From positions 4,154,001-4,218,000 of the forward strand of contig NZ_CP139960.1 of NCBI RefSeq assembly GCF_034424215.1: DNA of 64,000 nucleotides, in the 5' to 3' direction. How positions within the stretch are numbered: position 1 is the stretch's first letter; each line of letters begins with the position of its first letter. This document shows positions 1 through 9,265 of this stretch, in pieces. The stretch is from Niabella yanshanensis. Its GTDB lineage: Bacteria; Bacteroidota; Bacteroidia; Chitinophagales; Chitinophagaceae. The notes under the pieces were generated by a model, which saw only the letters and a list, made by a program, of their open reading frames with translations, ran no database searches and was not told the origin of the DNA. The position numbers were made by a program, and so were the translations under genes.

Positions 1-1
1 G

Positions 2-2287
2 AGTATTACAGATAGGGATGGCGCTTACCGGTTCGAAAAAACAGGAGAAGGTCAGTACCTGATCCTGGCAACTAATGTGGGCTATATATCAATGTATTCT
101 CCGCTTATTGCTCATAAAACGACTCAGGACAGTGAACAGGATATCGTATTGGAAAAAAATAGTACACAGATGGCCGGAGTGGTGGTTACTGCTAAACGGC
201 CGATGGTAGAAGTGAAGGCGGGCAAAACAATTGTCAATGTAGATGCATCGCCAACCAATGCAGGTTTGAATGTTCTGGAGATACTGGAAAAATCACCAGG
301 TGTCTCGGTAGACAATGACGGAAATATCAGTGTGAAAGGTAAAGCAGGTGTTTTGGTGTTGATAGATGATAAGCCTACCTATATGAGTGCTACGCAGTTG
401 GCTGCTTTCTTACGAAGTTTGCAGGCGAGCGGGCTGGATAAGATTGAAATTATGACGAATCCTCCGGCTAAATATGATGCAGCAGGGAATTCGGGTATTA
501 TCAATATCAGGACCAAAAAGGGTACTATTAAGGGTATGAACGGAAATGCCAACTTAAACTATGCCAATGGGTTTTACTCGCGCTATAACGGAGGCTTGAA
601 TCTTAATTACCGGAACAATAAGGTCAATCTTTTTGGTAGTTACAATGGCGGACATTGGGCTAATAAGAGTACACTTATTTTAGACAGGAAGTTTTTAGCA
701 GAAGATAACACCACACTCAAAGGCTCCTCCGACCAGGTTTCGGAAAGAAGCAACGGTGGCGATTATCATAATGCCAAAATAGGCATGGATTACTACTTCG
801 ATAGTAAAAACGTAGCGGGTGTGGTAGTGAACGGGAATTTTGGTAATTGGAAGGAAACGCAAAACAGCAACTCCAATTTACGTGACGCAGCGGATGATAT
901 AGAATCTAGAATCAGGTCCTTGGCGATAAACGAAACAAATTCCAGTAATATTTCTACCAATCTTAATTATAAGCATACTTTCGATTCGGCAGGGCATGAA
1001 CTGAGTGTTGATCTTGATCAGGCTTATTATAAGAACCAGGGCAATACCTATTTATTAACCAAGCCTCTTAATGCTGCTGGACAACAATCTTATATAGATA
1101 TTTTTCTTTTAGGAGATATACCCTCGGAGATCAATATCTATAGCGGTAAAATAGATTATGTAAAATCTTTATCTAAATTCTTAAAGGTTGAAGCAGGGCT
1201 TAAATCAAGCTTTGTAAATACTGATAACCGGGTCATGTACACCCGGAAAGACAGTATGGACTGGATGAACGATGTGAAACGCAGCAATCATTTTATCTAT
1301 AAAGAGAATATTAACGCAGCTTATGCGATCTTTTCTTCCACCATTAAAAAATGGGAGCTAACCGCCGGCCTGAGAGTGGAGAATACGGTTGCGAAAGGAC
1401 ATCAGATGCAAAATGATTCGTCTTTTTCAAGAAATTATACCAACCTTTTCCCCAATGCAGGCGTAACATTTAATGCAAGTGAAACACACCAGCTGAGCCT
1501 GAGCTATAGCCGCCGTATTACCCGACCCGACTACGATGATCTGAACCCGTTCGTGTTTTTTCTCGACTCTTTAACCTATGGCCAGGGTAATCCCTATCTG
1601 CAACCGCAGTTTACGAATAACCTGGAGTTGAGCCATACATTTAAAAGGGTATTAACTACTACTATCAATTATACGCAAACCAACGATATTATTGCCGAAA
1701 TGCTGAAGCAGGATACTGAGAATAAGATCACTTTTCAAACCAAAGAAAATTTCAGTAAAATGAAACAGTTGGGTTTAGCCGTTTCCTTAAATATGCCGGT
1801 AGTAAAATGGTGGACTTTAAATTTGTATGCGAACGTATTCAATAATCATTATACAGGTATCTATAGTAACGGCAAACGCAATGACCCCGTTGATATCCAG
1901 ATGACAGGGTTTATGGGAAATATGTCCAATACATTTACATATGGTAAAGGATGGTCTTCTGAGATCAGCGGATGGTATGGTACCCGGTTTATGGAGGGAT
2001 TGATGGTAAGCGGGCAGATGGGAGCGTTGAATGCCGCCCTTGCGAAGGAAGTGCTGAAAAAGAAAGGAACCGTAAAACTGGGTGTAAGAGATATTTTCAG
2101 GACACAGATTTTTAACGGGTACGCCAAGTATAGTGATGTGGATGTTGATATTGAGAATAAGCGGGATAGCCGTCAGTTTACGCTCACTTTTAATTACAGG
2201 TTTGGAAATAATAAAGTAGCGCCTACCAGAAGACGTACAGGTGGCGCCGGCGATGAGCAGAACCGTGTAAAAAGCGGGGGGAATTAG
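2..2287 (+). CDS. TonB-dependent outer-membrane beta-barrel receptor (5' end cut by window)
   Basis: The frame is open from base 2, and the upstream residues read as the end of a carboxypeptidase-regulatory-like beta-sandwich, so the gene starts left of the window and the Met at 77 is internal. A plug domain follows (VVVTAKRP at about 181-205, then a typical GVSVDNDGNISVKGK segment and IEIMTNPPAKYDAAG), then a long barrel of alternating aromatic and polar strands ending in a basic tail. This matches the outer membrane protein beta-barrel family (PF14905-like) that imports an unknown ligand with TonB energy. It is a tandem paralogue of the next gene with the same domain order. A strong terminator hairpin follows, so the two are probably separate transcripts. 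Substrate cannot be inferred. Confidence 0.9.
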   Translation, partial: SITDRDGAYRFEKTGEGQYLILATNVGYISMYSPLIAHKTTQDSEQDIVLEKNSTQMAGVVVTAKRPMVEVKAGKTIVNVDASPTNAGLNVLEILEKSPGVSVDNDGNISVKGKAGVLVLIDDKPTYMSATQLAAFLRSLQASGLDKIEIMTNPPAKYDAAGNSGIINIRTKKGTIKGMNGNANLNYANGFYSRYNGGLNLNYRNNKVNLFGSYNGGHWANKSTLILDRKFLAEDNTTLKGSSDQVSERSNGGDYHNAKIGMDYYFDSKNVAGVVVNGNFGNWKETQNSNSNLRDAADDIESRIRSLAINETNSSNISTNLNYKHTFDSAGHELSVDLDQAYYKNQGNTYLLTKPLNAAGQQSYIDIFLLGDIPSEINIYSGKIDYVKSLSKFLKVEAGLKSSFVNTDNRVMYTRKDSMDWMNDVKRSNHFIYKENINAAYAIFSSTIKKWELTAGLRVENTVAKGHQMQNDSSFSRNYTNLFPNAGVTFNASETHQLSLSYSRRITRPDYDDLNPFVFFLDSLTYGQGNPYLQPQFTNNLELSHTFKRVLTTTINYTQTNDIIAEMLKQDTENKITFQTKENFSKMKQLGLAVSLNMPVVKWWTLNLYANVFNNHYTGIYSNGKRNDPVDIQMTGFMGNMSNTFTYGKGWSSEISGWYGTRFMEGLMVSGQMGALNAALAKEVLKKKGTVKLGVRDIFRTQIFNGYAKYSDVDVDIENKRDSRQFTLTFNYRFGNNKVAPTRRRTGGAGDEQNRVKSGGN

Positions 2288-2309
2288 AACTCTGCTATAT
2301 GTTTTTCTT

Positions 2310-2336
2310 AAACTGCCGCATCAACGGCAGTTTTTT
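2310..2336 (+). terminator. Intrinsic terminator after first receptor
   Basis: A perfect 9-bp stem (AAACTGCCG / CGGCAGTTT) with a 6-nt loop runs into TTTTTTATTT. It lies 23 bp after the receptor stop codon. Confidence 0.85.
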
Positions 2337-2468
2337 ATTTATAACCAAATTTTCACATATGAGGTACCGGTGACAGCCGTTTAAGATGTTTAACCGGTAA
2401 CTATTGCCATTTAACCGAGTTTTTTTACCATTTATCGGCAACTGCTTTTACAGGTTCTTTTTTACAAA

Positions 2469-2476
2469 TAGGTTTG
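2469..2476 (+). promoter_or_regulatory. Bacteroidota -7 promoter element for second receptor
   Basis: TAGGTTTG matches the TAnnTTTG consensus of the Bacteroidota primary sigma factor and lies 31 bp before the start codon. No clear -33 TTTG was seen. Confidence 0.5.
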
Positions 2477-2507
2477 CAGATCGAAATTATCAAATCAAAG
2501 TTTTTTT

Positions 2508-4964
2508 ATGAGAATTCTAGTGTTGATCTTATGTTTAAGTGTACTACAAACCACTGCGAACGCGCAAAAAATATCCGGAACCGTTAAAGATGCGGATAAT
2601 AAACCATTAAATGCGGCCACTGTTACCTTATTGAAAGCAGCAGACAGCTCGATTGCAAAGCTCAATGCTTCCGATAAAAGCGGCAGCTACGCGTTTGAGC
2701 ACATTGAACCAGGAAAGTATTTGGTATTGGCAACAGCTGTGGGTTACACAAAGGCCTACAGCGCTGCTTTTGAACTTGCGGGAACTGATAAAACTGTACC
2801 GGCCATTGCATTGTCCAAAGTAGCTACTGAAATGTCGGCGGTGGTGGTTACCGCAAGACGCCCGCTGATAGAGGTTAAGGCAGACAAAATGGTAGTGAAT
2901 GTAGAAGGGACCGTGAACGCCACCGGTAATGATGGTATTGATCTTTTAAGAAGATCGCCGGGTGTTTTGGTAGATAAAGATGATAATATCAGCATGTCTG
3001 GCAAAAATGGCGTAGAAGTATATATTGATGGTAAGCCCAGTCCTTTAAAAGGCAGTGATTTGGCTAACTATCTCCGTTCCTTACAGTCATCAAGCATTGA
3101 AAGTATCGAGCTGATCACTAATCCCGGTGCCCGTTACGAGGCTTCCGGTAACGCAGGTATTATCAATATCAAATTGAAAAAAGACAAAGCCCTGGGTACC
3201 AACGGAACGGTTAATGCAGGCTACAATGTAGGTGTATTTGGTAAGTATAACGGAGGTATATCACTCAATCATCGTAGCAAAAAAGCTAACTACTTCGGTA
3301 ACTATAATTACAGCAACGGGCTGAATTATAATAAGCTTACTCTATACAGGGAGATCAAGGGTGCTAATGGTGCTGTGGATACGATTTTCGATCAGCTATC
3401 CAATATGAAAAGTGAGAGGCAGGCCCATGGTTTCAAAGCTGGTATGGATTATTATCTGAATACTAAAAACACTTTGGGTGTTATCTTAAGCGGTAATATT
3501 TCTGATAATACCAATAAAACGGCGGGGCCGATGACTATAACACCCAGAGGTGAATCTACCGACCGTATTCTGGAAGCGAACCCGGTAATGGAAGGCGACC
3601 GGAAAAACTATAATGCCAACGTTAACTATAAATATGCAGACACAGCCGGCCGTCAATTGAATATAGATTTAGATTACGGGCGTTATGAAAACTATACCAA
3701 CCAGTATATACCTAATATTTACTATACCGGAGATCACGCTACAGAAGTATCAAGAAATATATATCGCCTGATTACGCCAACGGATATCAATATTTACTCG
3801 TTTAAGGCGGATTGGGAGCAGAACTTCAAGAAAGGTAAGCTGAGCTATGGTACTAAAATTGGTTTTGTTGAGTCCTTCAATAATTTTAACCGTTTTGATG
3901 CTAATGGCCCTAAGGAGCTGCTTGATATTAATTCCTCTAATGTATTTGACTATACAGAAAATGTAAATGCACTATATGTAAATTACAACCGCCAGTTTAA
4001 AGGATTTATGATCCAGGTAGGACTGAGAGGTGAGAATACCAATTCAAACGGAGTTTCCTCCAGCGAGGTGGCACCTGATTCTACGGTAAAGAGAAGCTAC
4101 ACAGACCTGTTCCCGAGTGCGGCTATTACTTTCAATAAGAACCCGATGAGCCAGTGGAATTTTACCTTCAGCCGTCGCATCGACAGGCCTAACTACAGTA
4201 ACCTCAATCCATTCAGGTTTGCTTTAAACGACTATACGTACCAGCAGGGTAATCCTTACCTGAGACCTCAGTACACGAATAGTTTTGGTATTACGCATAC
4301 ATTCAAATACAAACTGAACACTACTTTGAACTATAGCCATATCAAAGACATGTTTGCGCAGATACTGGATACAACGGAGGCAAGTAAATCTTTCCAGATT
4401 ACCCGTAACCTGGCTACACAGGATGTGATCAGTCTGAATGTTAGCTATCCTTTCAGCTATAAAGCGTTTACGCTTTTCTCTAATCTTAATTCCAATTATT
4501 CGATTTATAAGGCCAACTTCGGAGGCGGAGCCAGGGATATCCATGAAGAAGTGTTTAGTTATACGATCTATACGCAGGGATCGTATAAGTTTGCCAAAAC
4601 ATGGACTGCCGAACTTACCGGTCTTTATATTTCTCCTTCTATCTGGCAGGGTATCTTCAGAAGCAAGGCAATGGGCTTTGTGGATGCAGGTATGCAAAAA
4701 ACGATTCTGCAAGGTAAGGGAACTGTCAAGGCAAGTGTGAGCGATATTTTCAAAACCATGCGTTTCAGGGGTGATGCCAATTATGCAGGTGCTATAAACA
4801 GGGTGGGTGCTAACTGGGAATCGCGCCAGTTTAAAATCAACTTTACTTACCGGTTCGGTAGCGCACAGGTTAAAGCAGCCAGACAACGCAAAACCGGTTT
4901 GGAAGAAGAAAACAAACGTACTGGCGATGGTGGAGGCACTCCCGGTGGCACCGGTCAGCAGTAA
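2508..4964 (+). CDS. TonB-dependent outer-membrane beta-barrel receptor
   Basis: The 818-residue protein has a Sec signal peptide (residues 1-19, ending ANAQ), a carboxypeptidase-regulatory-like domain (about 20-110), a plug (about 110-230, with VVVTARRP and ELITNPGARYEASG), and then a beta-barrel to a Gly/Pro-rich tail. The domain order and many plug motifs are the same as in the preceding partial gene, indicating tandem duplication. It acts in the outer membrane and depends on a TonB-ExbBD complex that is not encoded here. There is no SusD partner next to it, so it need not be a glycan importer. The ATG at 2508 gives a clean signal peptide. Substrate unknown. Confidence 0.92.
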   Translation: MRILVLILCLSVLQTTANAQKISGTVKDADNKPLNAATVTLLKAADSSIAKLNASDKSGSYAFEHIEPGKYLVLATAVGYTKAYSAAFELAGTDKTVPAIALSKVATEMSAVVVTARRPLIEVKADKMVVNVEGTVNATGNDGIDLLRRSPGVLVDKDDNISMSGKNGVEVYIDGKPSPLKGSDLANYLRSLQSSSIESIELITNPGARYEASGNAGIINIKLKKDKALGTNGTVNAGYNVGVFGKYNGGISLNHRSKKANYFGNYNYSNGLNYNKLTLYREIKGANGAVDTIFDQLSNMKSERQAHGFKAGMDYYLNTKNTLGVILSGNISDNTNKTAGPMTITPRGESTDRILEANPVMEGDRKNYNANVNYKYADTAGRQLNIDLDYGRYENYTNQYIPNIYYTGDHATEVSRNIYRLITPTDINIYSFKADWEQNFKKGKLSYGTKIGFVESFNNFNRFDANGPKELLDINSSNVFDYTENVNALYVNYNRQFKGFMIQVGLRGENTNSNGVSSSEVAPDSTVKRSYTDLFPSAAITFNKNPMSQWNFTFSRRIDRPNYSNLNPFRFALNDYTYQQGNPYLRPQYTNSFGITHTFKYKLNTTLNYSHIKDMFAQILDTTEASKSFQITRNLATQDVISLNVSYPFSYKAFTLFSNLNSNYSIYKANFGGGARDIHEEVFSYTIYTQGSYKFAKTWTAELTGLYISPSIWQGIFRSKAMGFVDAGMQKTILQGKGTVKASVSDIFKTMRFRGDANYAGAINRVGANWESRQFKINFTYRFGSAQVKAARQRKTGLEEENKRTGDGGGTPGGTGQQ

Positions 4965-4983
4965 TAAAAGCTTAGTTTTGTTG

Positions 4984-5002
4984 CCTGCCTGCCGCAGGCA
5001 GG
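4984..5002. repeat. Short GC-rich palindrome (CCTGCCTG-CCG-CAGGCAGG)
   Basis: Perfect 8-bp inverted repeat around a 3-nt loop, just after the receptor stop and before the terminator. It is far richer in G+C than its surroundings and has no T-tract, so it looks like a dispersed palindromic unit rather than the terminator itself. Confidence 0.5.
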
Positions 5003-5010
5003 GTTTAGTA

Positions 5011-5041
5011 AAAGTTGCCAGCTATTGTTGGCAACTTTTTT
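5011..5041 (+). terminator. Intrinsic terminator after second receptor
   Basis: A 10-bp perfect stem (AAAGTTGCCA / TGGCAACTTT), 8-nt loop and a T-tract. Confidence 0.85.
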
Positions 5042-5141
5042 GCATTAAATAGGGTATGAAATGAGCCTTGGAATTTTTGATACTCCCAATGAATGTTGAG
5101 CGGGCTAATCACATCCGGCCATTAAAAAATAATATAAACAG

Positions 5142-5654
5142 ATGAAATACCCTTTACTTTTTTTAATATCAGCGGGTTGGTTGTTGGGCTGTAATAATGT
5201 ATCTAACCTGGGTAAAACCGGATCAGATAGCGATTCTCTTGCCGGTGTAACTGCTGCAAGAGATTCCATTATAGTACTGGATAGTATTACTTCGGCTGAT
5301 ACCATTTCTGCCGTGGTGCCAGGGGATGATCCTGTGATACAGGTAACTGTTCCCGCAGAAACTTTGCCTGTCACCCGCCTTCAGCGAACTATTACCTCCG
5401 ATATGCAATCCATTCGTTTATCAGTAACCGATCTGGATGTGGGGCAATTGAGGGTGAGCATTACACATAGTAAGCCAGATGCTAACATCCGTATCAGCCA
5501 GGTTATAAGACCCGATGGGAGTATGGATGGTCCGTACGGGCAGCAGCTGGTGTATGATATAAAGCAAAGAGGAACTTACATCATTATTATCAATAAAAGT
5601 AACATGGCCTCAGGAACGCAGGCAGGGGATGTTTTTATCACGCTGGAGCGATAG
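5142..5654 (+). CDS. Small secreted lipoprotein, unknown function
   Basis: The 170-residue product starts with a lipoprotein signal peptide: a charged start, a hydrophobic stretch and a lipobox LLGC with Cys at residue 17. The mature part begins with a Ser/Thr/Asp-rich linker and continues into a C-terminal beta-rich stretch of roughly 80 residues (DLDVGQLRVSITHS, then a Gly-Tyr-containing segment and TYIIIINKSNMASG). No family is recognised; the C-terminal half could be a small beta-sandwich. It stands alone between the receptor terminator and the next small gene. Confidence 0.75.
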   Translation: MKYPLLFLISAGWLLGCNNVSNLGKTGSDSDSLAGVTAARDSIIVLDSITSADTISAVVPGDDPVIQVTVPAETLPVTRLQRTITSDMQSIRLSVTDLDVGQLRVSITHSKPDANIRISQVIRPDGSMDGPYGQQLVYDIKQRGTYIIIINKSNMASGTQAGDVFITLER

Positions 5655-5745
5655 ACAAATAGGTATGATAATTGTCTTATCATGCATGAAGCATTGATCA
5701 TAAGCTATTTTGGCTTATTTATTTATAACATAAAAACTCTTGAAT

Positions 5746-5967
5746 ATGGAAAACAAAAATTTAAAAGACGAAGAACTGAAAAAGAGCAAGAAAAATAACG
5801 AGCATGAAGACGCAGCGGTAAAGCCTGATCCTGAAACATTAGGTAAAACAGATCCGCAGGAGGATATGGAAGGGCCGGTATCTTCTTTGATGCAAAAAGG
5901 GAGTAAAGTGATGGAAAGTAACGAGAACAAGGAAGATGCGAGCAAGAGGCATGATGATAATATGTAG
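5746..5967 (+). CDS. Small highly charged protein, unknown function
   Basis: From the ATG at 5746 the product is 73 residues, almost wholly polar: many Lys, Glu and Asp, no hydrophobic segment, no Cys. It is probably disordered and cytoplasmic. An upstream in-frame TTG at 5740 would add two residues; the ATG is preferred. Short acidic/basic proteins of this kind are common in Bacteroidota genomes and usually unassigned. It ends 6 bp before a perfect 24-bp palindrome that separates it from the convergent acyl-CoA synthetase gene. Confidence 0.55.
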   Translation: MENKNLKDEELKKSKKNNEHEDAAVKPDPETLGKTDPQEDMEGPVSSLMQKGSKVMESNENKEDASKRHDDNM

Positions 5968-5973
5968 TAAAGG

Positions 5974-5997
5974 TGCATAGAGCAATTGCTCTATGCA
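5974..5997. terminator. Perfect 24-bp palindrome between convergent genes
   Basis: Twelve-base arms (TGCATAGAGCAA and its complement) meet with no spacer. The right arm overlaps the last codon and stop of the minus-strand acyl-CoA synthetase. It could fold as a shared terminator or bind a dimeric protein; T-tracts are weak on both sides. Confidence 0.5.
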
Positions 5998-7775
5998 TAT
6001 ATATCTTCAATATTATTTTTATACTTTTCGATGATCACCTTACGTTTCAGACTCATTTTAGGCGTCATTTCTCCACCGTCCACACTCCATTCGGCCGGTA
6101 GCAGGGCAAACTTTTTAATTTGCTCTACATGATTGAAGTTGACATTATGATGATCAATCACTGACCGGAAAAGGTCATGTACTTTTTGATTGGCAACCAT
6201 TTCCGAATTGCTCATTTCAGGTATGCCATTTTCCTTCATCCAATCCCTGACAGCAGTAAAAGAGGGAATGATCAAAGCACTTACAAATTTCCTTTCACTG
6301 CCTAAAACGATGATCTGCTCAATAAATTTGCTTTCCTTCATTTTGTTTTCGATAGGCTGTGGCGCCACATATTTGCCGCCGCTGGTTTTAAATAACTCTT
6401 TCTTGCGATCTGTTATTTTGTAGAAGCGATCTTCGATGATAGTGCCTATATCTCCCGTATGCAGCCATCCGTCTTTAATAACTTCCGCTGTTAACTCCGG
6501 GTGTTTATAGTAGCCTAGCATTACACTGGCGCCTTTCACCAGGATCTCGTTATCTTCTGCTAATTTTACCTCGATGCCATCAATAGGTGGACCTACAGTG
6601 CCAAAGAAGGTTTCATTGTTCTGCTTACGGTTTACACATATTACCGGGCTGTTTTCGGTTGGTCCATAACCTTCGTATATAGGAATGCCTGCTGCATTAA
6701 AGATACGCAGCAGTTTTTCAGAGGCCGCCGCACCACCTGTAATGATAAAGCTGATATTTCCTCCAAGAGCTTCCCGCCATTTGCTGAATACCAGCTTCCT
6801 GGCAATATTGAGTTTAAAAGAATACAAGCCTCCCGGGGGCTTTCGGTTATCATACTTTAAGCCCAGCGCTACGCTCCAGGCAAATAGAGATTTTTTGATG
6901 CCGCTTAATTCATTGCCCTTGGCCATTATTTTCTCGTATACTTTTTCCAGTAGACGAGGTACTGTTGTAAAGCCATCAGGTTTTATTTCTTTTAAATTAT
7001 CAGCAATGGTTTCCAGGCTTTCTGCATAATAAATAGATATGCCGCTGAACAGGTAGATATAGCTTACCATTTTTTCGAAAATATGGTTTAGCGGTAAAAA
7101 GCTCAGCACTTTAGTCTGCGGCTGATCGGGAAAAGGGAAACTGGCTTTTGAGAAAAAAACATTACTAATAATATTGCTATGGCTCAGCATCACCCCCTTA
7201 GGGGTGCCGGTGGTGCCGCTGGTATAAATAATAGTAGCTATATGGGTATTGGGAATTTCCTGTTTAGTAGTTTCTACCTGTTGCAACAGTTCTTCGGAAG
7301 CCAGGTTCAGTAATTCAGAATAATGCGCCGCTCCCTCAATTTTAGCGAAAGTGTAAATGCCTTTTAAATAATCACTTTTTAGAGATTGTATTTTAGTAAG
7401 CAGTTCTTCGCTGCTGACAAAAATATATTTAGCCTCCGACTCATTCAGGATATATTCCAGCTCTTGTGTGCTGGTAGTGGGATACATCGGAATAAGAATA
7501 GCCCCAATTTGCTGGACTGCCAGATCGGTAAAGATCCACTCCGGCCTGTTGTTACTGATGATGGCTATTTTATCGCTGCCCTCCGGCGTAAAATTATTGC
7601 CACTCACGCCTTTTGCCAGGAGCCCTGCAGAGAGCCGATTGGCAAGGTCAGCTACATCCTGTGTAGCGTAAGCTTTCCATTGGCCTTTCTCCTTTGCATT
7701 GAGCATGTCCTGCTTGGGGAAATTTTTCAGCTGATGGCTTACGGCGTCAAACAATCGGTATTCGGGGTAATTCAT
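5991..7775 (-). CDS. Long-chain fatty-acid--CoA ligase (AMP-binding)
   Basis: The 594-residue protein is an ANL-superfamily adenylating enzyme that activates a long-chain fatty acid with ATP and CoA. The P-loop-like motif TSGTTGTPKG lies near residue 190, the GYGPTE motif near 370, the hinge/core motif TGDIG and ITDRKKELFKTSGGKYVAP near 450-480. The length and the large N-terminal domain fit the long-chain (FadD15/ACSL-like) group. No signal or membrane segment is evident. It is monocistronic: its 3' end touches the 24-bp palindrome and its 5' side faces the TPR gene terminator. Chain-length preference cannot be read from sequence. Confidence 0.93.
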   Translation of the reverse strand: MNYPEYRLFDAVSHQLKNFPKQDMLNAKEKGQWKAYATQDVADLANRLSAGLLAKGVSGNNFTPEGSDKIAIISNNRPEWIFTDLAVQQIGAILIPMYPTTSTQELEYILNESEAKYIFVSSEELLTKIQSLKSDYLKGIYTFAKIEGAAHYSELLNLASEELLQQVETTKQEIPNTHIATIIYTSGTTGTPKGVMLSHSNIISNVFFSKASFPFPDQPQTKVLSFLPLNHIFEKMVSYIYLFSGISIYYAESLETIADNLKEIKPDGFTTVPRLLEKVYEKIMAKGNELSGIKKSLFAWSVALGLKYDNRKPPGGLYSFKLNIARKLVFSKWREALGGNISFIITGGAAASEKLLRIFNAAGIPIYEGYGPTENSPVICVNRKQNNETFFGTVGPPIDGIEVKLAEDNEILVKGASVMLGYYKHPELTAEVIKDGWLHTGDIGTIIEDRFYKITDRKKELFKTSGGKYVAPQPIENKMKESKFIEQIIVLGSERKFVSALIIPSFTAVRDWMKENGIPEMSNSEMVANQKVHDLFRSVIDHHNVNFNHVEQIKKFALLPAEWSVDGGEMTPKMSLKRKVIIEKYKNNIEDIYA

Positions 7776-7965
7776 TCCAATGTTTTTTATTTTTTCTTAT
7801 GGCTAACGAAAAATGCGATGATGAATTATTCTTTACCAGCCCGGGTAATAATTAATCGGGTCATGGCAGGTTCATACATAAAGCATTCAATTATTTGATA
7901 GACAAGTTAAGAAAAATAGTTAAGAATAACTTGCTTTGGCGGCCCAATATCCGGCTATAATACAT

Positions 7966-7998
7966 AAAAAAACCACCTGTATGACAGGTGGTTTTTTT
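7966..7998 (-). terminator. Bidirectional intrinsic terminator after TPR gene
   Basis: A 15-bp stem with 3-nt loop (arms contain ACCACCTGT / ACAGGTGGT flanked by A and T runs). The A and T runs give a T-tract on either strand; it lies just below the stop of the minus-strand TPR gene. Confidence 0.85.
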
Positions 7999-8014
7999 AT
8001 TATGTCGGTGATTT

Positions 8015-9034
8015 TTATTTAAGAGCATAAGTTTGTCCGGCAGGCATTTTAAATATCCTGGAAGTGTGAAAAGCTGTGAATTTATCATATTCTTCTTTGT
8101 GGGCCTGTACCCATTTTTCAAAACCTGCCTGGTTATCTACGGGGCCAAACATCCACTGGTTATAAGCATCAAACAGTCCATCTTTCATCAACTGCTGATG
8201 ATAGTCGAATAAACGGAAAGGATAGTTTTTAGCATACGATGCGTTCCAGTCTAATATAAAACGGGTGCGGATCATAGCAAGGCTTTCCGGGGTGATACCT
8301 TGTGCTGATATGCCCGATTGTTTTGCAAAAGTTTCTATTACAGCTCTCGCAAAAGCATTTTTCTGGTTGGCCGCATCCGCCTTCAGGTTATTGGAGATAA
8401 ATAACTTTTGTTTATAGGCATCCAGCACCATTTTCTTAATACTGTTGGATTTTGGATTTAAGCTTTCCATATTGGCATAAATCTCACCATAAATGATCGC
8501 CCATATTTTATCATCCTGTTGTTTATAATAATAAACAGCGGCATTGTAGTAATTGCCCCCGTACGATGGTGCGGCCTGTATACCTTTTTGCCATTGGTCA
8601 ATAGCACCCAAAGGATTTTTGAGTATATCTAATAATTCACCATAATCGTTATGCAGTGGACCATTGTTAGGAAAGTCTTTCAACCCTTCCTTGTACATTC
8701 TTTCCGCCTCTTTATAGTTTTCCTGTGCCTTATAAACATTGCCAGCCAGTTGGTAAGCCGAAGGATCGCAATCGGGGCTTGCAATTACCGGTTTAATGGT
8801 TTCCAGGGCCTTTGTGTAATCTTTTTTATAATAGTAGGCCTGCGCGAGATCTTTTTGCAGATCGACGTCATTTTTGTTGCTCTCGCTGGCTTTGGTTAAT
8901 ACCAGTACCGCATTGTCAAGGTCGCCGGATTGCATAAAGTTGCGGGCACGCTGACGCTCGGAAGAAATAGTATTTTGTGCAGTTAATGTTATACAAGCAG
9001 ATATAAATAAGCCTGTTACAAATAATTTTTTCAT
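8015..9034 (-). CDS. Secreted tetratricopeptide-repeat protein
   Basis: The 339-residue product has a Sec signal peptide (about 1-19, ending TAQ) and then at least four degenerate 34-residue helical TPR units between residues 30 and 170 (for example DLQKDLAQAYYYKKDYTKAL and YQLAGNVYKAQENYKEAERM). The C-terminal 150 residues are alpha-helical in appearance and unassigned. TPR proteins of this type are periplasmic scaffolds; no partner is suggested by the neighbours. It has its own promoter element (9105-9112) and terminator, so it is a single-gene unit. Confidence 0.85.
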   Translation of the reverse strand: MKKLFVTGLFISACITLTAQNTISSERQRARNFMQSGDLDNAVLVLTKASESNKNDVDLQKDLAQAYYYKKDYTKALETIKPVIASPDCDPSAYQLAGNVYKAQENYKEAERMYKEGLKDFPNNGPLHNDYGELLDILKNPLGAIDQWQKGIQAAPSYGGNYYNAAVYYYKQQDDKIWAIIYGEIYANMESLNPKSNSIKKMVLDAYKQKLFISNNLKADAANQKNAFARAVIETFAKQSGISAQGITPESLAMIRTRFILDWNASYAKNYPFRLFDYHQQLMKDGLFDAYNQWMFGPVDNQAGFEKWVQAHKEEYDKFTAFHTSRIFKMPAGQTYALK

Positions 9035-9104
9035 TCAATACAAATTTTGATACCTAAAAACGCAAAAAGCAAGCCGAAAAAAACAGCTTTGCCGATTTAA
9101 GATG

Positions 9105-9112
9105 CAAAAGTA
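9105..9112 (-). promoter_or_regulatory. -7 promoter element for TPR gene
   Basis: Minus-strand TACTTTTG fits TAnnTTTG, about 70 bp upstream of the TPR start codon. Confidence 0.5.
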
Positions 9113-9237
9113 GGCGAAAGGGTGGCAGGTTCGGAAAATTTTCTTTGAACCGGCTTTTTTGGGGCGATTATTGAATATTCGTAAATGTTTGAATGTTAAA
9201 ACATTTTGAAAGCGAATGCTTTTTATGGGTAGAAAGC

Positions 9238-9245
9238 TACATTTG
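9238..9245 (+). promoter_or_regulatory. -7 promoter element for NAD synthetase
   Basis: TACATTTG fits TAnnTTTG, 20 bp before the nadE ATG. It is divergent from the TPR promoter about 130 bp away. Confidence 0.55.
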
Positions 9246-9265
9246 TAAGTATTAAAAAGGGTAAG

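Noticed and set aside
4224-4886. 220-codon open frame on the minus strand inside the second receptor gene
   Set aside because: It runs antisense to a clear receptor barrel, has no family motif, and reads as composition-driven shadow.
7386-7898. 170-codon plus-strand frame over the acyl-CoA synthetase
   Set aside because: Antisense to conserved catalytic domain; no recognisable protein.
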